Assembly: GCA_027490345.1 (NCBI GenBank)
Contig: JAIXYF010000078.1
Location: 1-10,993 of the forward strand
Length of the DNA: 10,993 nt
Source of the DNA: Novosphingobium sp.
GTDB taxonomy: Bacteria; Pseudomonadota; Alphaproteobacteria; Sphingomonadales; Sphingomonadaceae
Direction: 5' to 3'
The notes under the pieces were generated by a model. The model searched no databases and was not told where the DNA came from. It worked only from the letters and a program-made list of their open reading frames with translations. Below are positions 7,065-10,993 of this stretch, piece by piece. A program made the translations under genes and the position numbers. Position 1 is the stretch's first letter. The number at the start of each line of letters is the position of its first letter.

Positions 7065-8074
7065 CGATTTCCGCAATCCGTATCGGTGCGCCTGCCACGC
7101 TGGACAGCCTGCACCTTGATCACCTGCCCGCTTGCGGCGATCCGGGACCGGGTGAAATCCGGGTCCGCCTGCGCGCCTCCTCGCTCAATTTCCATGATTT
7201 CGCGGTGGTGACGGGGATGATGCCCGCCGCCGCCGGGCGCATTCCGATGTCGGACGGCGCGGGCGAGATTGTGGCCGTGGGCGATGGCGTGACCGGGTGC
7301 GCCGTGGGCGATCTCGTTGTCTCCACCTTCTTCACCAACTGGGACGACGGGGTGCCGCCCGCGACCGCGTTCACCACCGTGCCGGGCGATGGCATCGACG
7401 GCTATGCGCGCGAGGAGATCGTTGCCCCGGCAAACTGGTTCACCCGGGCGCCGGGGGGCTATTCGGCGGCCGAGGCGGCAACGCTGACCTGCGCGGGCCT
7501 GACCGCATGGCGCGCGCTGTTTGCGGATGGGTCGGTCAAACCCGGCTCGACCGTGCTGGTCCAAGGCAGCGGCGGCGTCTCGGTCTTCGCGCTGCAATTC
7601 GCCAAGGCAGCGGGCGCGCGCGTGATCGCGACAAGCTCTTCAGACGCCAAGCTGGAGCGGCTGCGCGCAATGGGCGCGGACGAGACGATCAACTACCGGG
7701 ACGTGGCCGAGTGGGGTGTCAAGGCGCTGGAACTGACCGGCGGTGTGGGCGTCGACTGCGTGGTCGAAATCGGCGGCGCAGGGACGCTTGACCAATCGAT
7801 GATCGCGACCCGCGTGGGCGGCCATGTCGCACTGATCGGCGTGCTGGCTGGGTTTGCCGGGCCGGTGCAGACAGCAGCGCTGATGTTCAAGAACCTGCGC
7901 GTGCAGGGCCTGACCGTCGGCAGCCGGGCCATGCAGCTCGGCATGATCGCCGGTATCGAGGCCAATGGCATCCGCCCGGTGATCGACAGCCATTTCCCGC
8001 TGGCAGATCTGGCCGGCGCGTTTCGCCATCAGGCGAGCAATACCCATTTCGGCAAGATCGTCGTGGATATCTGA
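7061..8074 (+). CDS. Zinc-less MDR-family NAD(P)-dependent oxidoreductase (quinone reductase-like)
   Basis: A 337-residue medium-chain dehydrogenase/reductase. The N-terminal GroES-like catalytic domain contains SLNFHDFAVVTG and PMSDGAGEIVAVGDGV; the GHE motif and the first cysteine of zinc alcohol dehydrogenases are replaced, so no catalytic zinc site is expected. The hinge TLTCAGLTAW (141-150) leads into a Rossmann fold with VLVQGSGGVSVFALQFAK (165-182) and ATSSSDAKLERL; the serines after the second strand favour NADPH, an inference only. The chain ends with NTHFGKIVVDI, typical of the family. ATG 7061 overlaps the preceding TGA (ATGA), and GGAGG (7049-7053) lies seven bases upstream, so translation should be both coupled and independently initiated. 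Pairing with the amidohydrolase suggests that both act on one catabolic substrate, perhaps reducing a double bond or carbonyl. The substrate is unknown. Confidence 0.88.
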   Translation: MTISAIRIGAPATLDSLHLDHLPACGDPGPGEIRVRLRASSLNFHDFAVVTGMMPAAAGRIPMSDGAGEIVAVGDGVTGCAVGDLVVSTFFTNWDDGVPPATAFTTVPGDGIDGYAREEIVAPANWFTRAPGGYSAAEAATLTCAGLTAWRALFADGSVKPGSTVLVQGSGGVSVFALQFAKAAGARVIATSSSDAKLERLRAMGADETINYRDVAEWGVKALELTGGVGVDCVVEIGGAGTLDQSMIATRVGGHVALIGVLAGFAGPVQTAALMFKNLRVQGLTVGSRAMQLGMIAGIEANGIRPVIDSHFPLADLAGAFRHQASNTHFGKIVVDI

Positions 8075-8077
8075 CCC

Positions 8078-9493
8078 TCAGGCGGCGCGGCGCAGCGGCG
8101 CCTCGCCGCCCATGTTGGGTTGAGCCAGCGCGAAGCGCCCGACCAGCGCGGCCATGCGGTCGGCCTCACCCGCCAGATTGCGCGATGCAGCGGTCGCTTC
8201 CTCGACCATCGCGGCGTTCTGCTGGGTCATGACGTCAAGCTCGCGCACGGTTTCGCGGACCTGGCCGATGTTGGTGGCCTGCGCGCTGGCAGCCGAGGCG
8301 ATATTGCTGGCGAGCCCGGCGATCTCGCCCACTTTGCCGACAATCCGCGCGAACGTATCGCCGGTCTGGCCGACGAGCGCGACCCCGCGTTCGACCTGCA
8401 CCGAGCTTTGCCCGATCAGCGTCTTGATATCGAGCGCGGCTTCGGCGGAGCGCTGCGCCAGCGCGCGGACCTCATTGGCGACGACAGCAAAACCGCGCCC
8501 GGCATCCCCGGCACGCGCCGCCTCCACCCCGGCGTTCAAGGCCAGAAGGTTGGTCTGAAACGCGATCCCGTCGATCGTGGCGATGATCTTGCCGATTTCC
8601 TGCGCAGAATCATGAATGTCGGTCATCGCCTGCACGGCTTCTCCCACTACGTTGCCGCCCGCCTGCGCATCGCCGTGCGCGGCCTGAACGGAATCGTGAA
8701 GATGCGCGGCATCGCCTGCGGTGCTGCCGACGCTGGCGGCCAGTGACGTCATGGCGGCAGAGGCTTCTTCAAGGCTGGCGGCCTGCTGTTCGGTGCGCCG
8801 CGCAAGATCATCGGAGGCCTGGCGGATTTCCTGCGCGCCGACATCGACCGCGCGCGAGGTTTGCGCCACATCCGCCAGCGCCATGCCGACTTGCGCACGC
8901 ATCGTTTCAAAATCGCTGTGGATCGCGGCGTAATCGGGCGGCAGATTTTCGAGCGGGGTGCTGAAATCGCCATCGGTCATGCGCTTCAGTGCTGCGCCCA
9001 TCGTATCGATCACCGCGCTGCGGCGCTCCTCTTCGACCGCGAAGTAAGTCTCGACCGCGATTTCCATATCGAGCAGCGCGATCTTGACGAGGGTGGCAAT
9101 CCGCTGCGCCTTGCGCTGCGCGAGTGGTCCGGCCAGCCCCTTGATGATCGGTTCGAGTACGCTGGCATAAGCGCCGATATACCACTGCGGCGCGAGGCCG
9201 ATGCGGGCGTGGACTTTGCCCACTTTCTCGGCGCGTTGGAAATAGGCGGCAGTGGCCCCGCCGCTGAACAACGCCTGCCAGTGCTCGATCTGCTTGGTGC
9301 GGGCCGAAGCCATGGCCGACTGCGAGGAAAACTGGCGCGCCGTTTCGGGTGTAGCGGCGATCCGCGCATAGAGCTTGTCCAGCGCCTTGGGCCCGGTCCG
9401 CGCGACGACTTTGCCAATATCGGGAAACGCCGTGCGCTCCGCCTCTCCGATCGAGAAGAAGGCAAGCTTGGAAGAGATATCGCGCTGGTCCAT
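8078..9493 (-). CDS. Soluble globin-coupled methyl-accepting chemotaxis protein (HemAT-like)
   Basis: A 471-residue cytoplasmic receptor predicted to sense oxygen or a related gas through heme and signal to CheA/CheW. Residues about 20-155 form a globin-coupled sensor domain; the stretch EKVGKVHARIGLAPQWYIGAY (89-109) carries the probable proximal heme ligand His95 and the RIGL.P.WY.GAY signature. A HAMP-like linker (about 165-205, MTDGDFSTPLENLPPDY) precedes the coiled-coil signalling domain. Its conserved hairpin tip (about 301-350) reads IAFQTNLLALNAGVEAARAG then GRGFAVVANEVRALAQRSA. Likely methylation regions include QQAASLEEASAAM and AAMVEEATAAS. There is no membrane segment and no CheR-binding pentapeptide; the tail ends EAPLRRAA. 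ATG 9493 follows GAGGA (9502-9506) with eight bases between. Downstream of dnaN on the same strand but separated by 178 bases with hairpins, so probably transcribed separately. Converges on the oxidoreductase with three bases between stops. Confidence 0.93.
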   Translation of the reverse strand: MDQRDISSKLAFFSIGEAERTAFPDIGKVVARTGPKALDKLYARIAATPETARQFSSQSAMASARTKQIEHWQALFSGGATAAYFQRAEKVGKVHARIGLAPQWYIGAYASVLEPIIKGLAGPLAQRKAQRIATLVKIALLDMEIAVETYFAVEEERRSAVIDTMGAALKRMTDGDFSTPLENLPPDYAAIHSDFETMRAQVGMALADVAQTSRAVDVGAQEIRQASDDLARRTEQQAASLEEASAAMTSLAASVGSTAGDAAHLHDSVQAAHGDAQAGGNVVGEAVQAMTDIHDSAQEIGKIIATIDGIAFQTNLLALNAGVEAARAGDAGRGFAVVANEVRALAQRSAEAALDIKTLIGQSSVQVERGVALVGQTGDTFARIVGKVGEIAGLASNIASAASAQATNIGQVRETVRELDVMTQQNAAMVEEATAASRNLAGEADRMAALVGRFALAQPNMGGEAPLRRAA

Positions 9494-9574
9494 GGGGTCC
9501 GTCCTCGGTCGGAAACGACATGGAAAGACTAGGCCATGAACGAAAGTAATGCCTGAAGGGGCAAATACGCGCAG

Positions 9575-9589
9575 ATACGGAGGCCGTAT
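9575..9589. repeat. Short perfect inverted repeat upstream of the chemotaxis gene
   Basis: ATACGG (9575-9580) and CCGTAT (9584-9589) flank a three-base AGG centre. It lies 82 bases before the chemotaxis start and could be an operator for that gene or part of the hairpin cluster between it and dnaN. The two readings cannot be separated from sequence alone. Confidence 0.35.
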
Positions 9590-9590
9590 G

Positions 9591-9622
9591 CCTTGCCGCC
9601 GTAAGGGAGGAGAGCGGTAAGG
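9591..9622. repeat. Imperfect inverted repeat in the dnaN-chemotaxis gap
   Basis: CCTTGCCG (9591-9598) is complementary to CGGTAAGG (9615-9622) at seven of eight positions, with a 16-base purine-rich spacer. It is the middle one of three dyads within 80 bases. A role in ending dnaN transcription is possible but unproven. Confidence 0.3.
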
Positions 9623-9631
9623 TGCGTGTGC

Positions 9632-9653
9632 GGCAGGGGAAAGGGCCCCTGCC
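9632..9653 (-). terminator. GC-rich hairpin downstream of dnaN, possible terminator
   Basis: GGCAGGGG (9632-9639) and CCCCTGCC (9646-9653) make a perfect eight-base stem with a six-base loop, starting 18 bases past the dnaN stop codon. The stem is strong, but neither strand has a run of T after it (the minus-strand continuation is GCACACGC). It is thus not a textbook intrinsic terminator; it may be a 3'-end stabilising or pause hairpin that works together with Rho. Confidence 0.5.
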
Positions 9654-9671
9654 CCGTTTACACCCGCCCGC

Positions 9672-10799
9672 TTAAACCCGCATTGGCATCAGCACATAGA
9701 GCGCCGCCGATTTGTCGTCCTTGCGGATCAGCGTCGGCGCGCCGGCATCGGCGAGGTGCAGTTCAACCATATCACCATCGATCTGGCTGAGGATGTCTTT
9801 GAGGTAATTGGCGTTGAAGCCGATCTCAAACCCGGCCGCGCGGTATTCGGCAGCGATTTCTTCGGCGGCCGTGCCGTTTTCCGGGCTGGTCACCGAAAGC
9901 GTGACCTTGTCATTCTCCAGCGCCATCTTGACCGCGCGGGTCTTTTCGGTGGCGATGGTGGCGACGCGGTCCACACCTTCAAAGAAGCTGCGCGGATCAA
10001 GCCGGAGCAGCTTGTCGTTGCCGGTGGGGATCACGCGGCTGTAATCCGGGAACGTGCCATCAATCAGCTTGCTGGTGAGGACGACGCCGTGTTCGCCGCC
10101 CAGCGTGAAGCGCACCTTGCTGGCGGAGAGATCGACCAGCACGGCGGTATCGAGCACGTCGTCGAGCAGCTTCCTGAGTTCGGCCACGCATTTGCGCGGT
10201 ACGATCACATCGGGCATACCTTCGGCGCCTTCGGGCCGCGCGATGGTATAGCGCGCCAGGCGGTGGCCATCGGTGGCAGCCGCCTTCAGCACCGGCTGGG
10301 CTTCATCCGCCACATGCAGGAAAATACCGTTGAGGTAGTAGCGCGTCTCTTCGGTCGAGATGGCAAAGCGGGTGCGGTCGATCAGTTCGGCCAGCGTGCG
10401 GGCGGAAATCTCGAAGCTGGTCGGCAGATCACCTTCGACGATCACCGGGAAATCATCGCGCGGCAGGGTGGGCAGCTGGAACCGGCTGCGCCCGGCCTTG
10501 ACCACCATCCGGCTATCGGCGCAATCGAGGCTGACTTGGCTGCCATCGGGCAGCTTGCGCGCGATATCGAACAGGAGGTGCGCCGAAACGGTGATCGAGC
10601 CGGGGCGCTCCACCTCTCGGGCCGGCATGATCTCGACGATCTGGAGATCGAGGTCGGTCGCCATCACACGCACCGAGCCATCGGGCGATGCCTCGATCAG
10701 CACGTTGGAGAGGATCGGGATGGTGTTGCGCCGCTCCACCACCGATTGCACATGGGACAGGCAGCGTAGCAAGGTCGCGCGTTCGATCGTGGCCTTCAT
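9672..10799 (-). CDS. dnaN: DNA polymerase III beta sliding clamp
   Basis: The ring-shaped processivity clamp that tethers DNA polymerase III to its template and docks other replication and repair proteins. The 375-residue chain is slightly longer than the 366 of E. coli. Recognisable landmarks are the start MKATIERATLL with VQSVVERRNTIPILSNVLIE (18-37), DLDLQIVE, LPRDDFPVI, the central-domain motif ATDGHRLARY, SKLIDGTFPDY, GFNANYLKDIL and the canonical end YVLMPMRV. These cover all three clamp domains, so the gene is complete. ATG 10799 is fixed by the conserved MKATIERATLL beginning; the sequence before it (GACGAGA) is only a weak ribosome-binding site. Neither dnaA nor recF lies in the window: dnaN is followed by the chemotaxis gene and preceded by at least 194 bases without a gene. 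Expression is presumably housekeeping, possibly touched by DnaA through the upstream box. Confidence 0.98.
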   Translation of the reverse strand: MKATIERATLLRCLSHVQSVVERRNTIPILSNVLIEASPDGSVRVMATDLDLQIVEIMPAREVERPGSITVSAHLLFDIARKLPDGSQVSLDCADSRMVVKAGRSRFQLPTLPRDDFPVIVEGDLPTSFEISARTLAELIDRTRFAISTEETRYYLNGIFLHVADEAQPVLKAAATDGHRLARYTIARPEGAEGMPDVIVPRKCVAELRKLLDDVLDTAVLVDLSASKVRFTLGGEHGVVLTSKLIDGTFPDYSRVIPTGNDKLLRLDPRSFFEGVDRVATIATEKTRAVKMALENDKVTLSVTSPENGTAAEEIAAEYRAAGFEIGFNANYLKDILSQIDGDMVELHLADAGAPTLIRKDDKSAALYVLMPMRV

Positions 10800-10939
10800 T
10801 CTCGTCTCGTGTCCCCCGCCCTGCTGGCCTGCACGGAGCAGACTGTTCAGGGCCGTGTCGCTGGCGTTGCCGCACGCATGGAATCACGCACGGAAACGCG
10901 GTGTTGCTGGACTGCCTTCCTTAACGCGCGCCCCGGCGC

Positions 10940-10965
10940 GGGCAAGCGCAAGCCGCGTCTTGCCC
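10940..10965. repeat. Inverted repeat upstream of dnaN
   Basis: GGGCAAG (10940-10946) and CTTGCCC (10959-10965) are perfect inverted copies with a 12-base spacer. It lies between the DnaA-box match and dnaN. It could be the terminator stem of a gene lying beyond the right edge, though no T-run follows on either strand, or a protein-binding site. Confidence 0.3.
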
Positions 10966-10973
10966 TGCGAAGC

Positions 10974-10982
10974 TGTGCATAA
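10974..10982 (-). promoter_or_regulatory. DnaA-box match upstream of dnaN
   Basis: The minus strand reads TTATGCACA, a full match to the TTATNCACA DnaA-box consensus, 175 bases before the dnaN start codon. One such 9-mer is expected by chance about once in 30 kb of random sequence counting both strands (less often in GC-rich DNA). Placement next to a replication gene makes it worth noting but does not prove function. Confidence 0.4.
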
Positions 10983-10993
10983 ATGCGGCGAAA

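Larger units (their letters stand above)
10800..10993 (-). promoter_or_regulatory. Upstream region of dnaN (non-coding)
   Basis: These 194 bases to the window edge contain no credible gene. They hold a DnaA-box match (10974-10982), an inverted repeat (10940-10965) and the presumed dnaN promoter. I could not identify a convincing -35/-10 pair. The stretch nearest dnaN, about 10801-10920, shows no clear structure. Confidence 0.5.

Noticed and set aside
8081..8110. GGCGGCG...CGCCGCC dyad just after the oxidoreductase stop as a terminator
   Set aside because: It lies within the last codons of the convergent chemotaxis gene, encodes an Ala/Arg-rich tail and has no T-run.
9756..10769. A 337-codon plus-strand open frame opposite dnaN
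   Set aside because: The minus strand is an unmistakable full-length DnaN; the opposite frame is rich in His/Arg/Asp with no domain.
1..10993. Possible defence island, mobile element or CRISPR
   Set aside because: No transposase, integrase, nuclease, toxin-antitoxin pair or regularly spaced repeat array was found; the only periodic DNA is the coding RTX repeats.

Overview
The window looks like chromosomal DNA of a GC-rich alphaproteobacterium, most likely a sphingomonad (Sphingomonadales). This rests mainly on the style of the DnaN protein, the strong G/C bias at third codon positions and the mix of accessory families. I assign the order from memory of these families, not from a search. I see no tRNA, rRNA, insertion sequence, CRISPR array or prophage, and the genes share one base composition.

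Left to right: (1) A minus-strand membrane-anchored PAS-GGDEF-EAL cyclic-di-GMP protein starts at 1838 and runs off the left edge inside its EAL domain. (2) A 156-base divergent gap follows, holding a 7-14-7 inverted repeat. (3) A plus-strand alpha/beta hydrolase resembling intracellular PHA depolymerases (PhaZ) occupies 1995-2828. (4) A minus-strand RTX calcium-binding protein of 730 residues occupies 2825-5017. It consists of five repeat modules plus a type I secretion-type C-terminus, and its stop codon overlaps that of the hydrolase. (5) A 298-base divergent gap holds a candidate promoter with a small palindrome over its -10. (6) A plus-strand two-gene operon follows, joined by an ATGA overlap: a D-aminoacylase-like amidohydrolase (5316-7064) and a zinc-less MDR oxidoreductase (7061-8074). 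(7) A minus-strand soluble globin-coupled chemotaxis receptor (8078-9493) converges on the operon with three bases between stop codons. (8) A 178-base gap with three hairpins follows. (9) dnaN, the DNA polymerase III beta clamp, lies on the minus strand (9672-10799), with a 194-base upstream stretch carrying a DnaA-box match and an inverted repeat.

Functionally this is a mixed neighbourhood rather than one system. Two sensory/signalling proteins (c-di-GMP turnover; heme-globin chemotaxis), a predicted secreted RTX protein and a PHA-depolymerase-like enzyme are plausibly linked to carbon storage, surface life and oxygen response, but nothing in the sequence ties them together. The amidohydrolase-oxidoreductase pair is the only clear multi-gene operon. 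I do not see a convincing undescribed system. The points most worth following are the apparent loss of canonical metal-binding histidines in the amidohydrolase, the modular RTX protein without a recognisable catalytic domain, and the two convergent gene pairs with no room for terminators.
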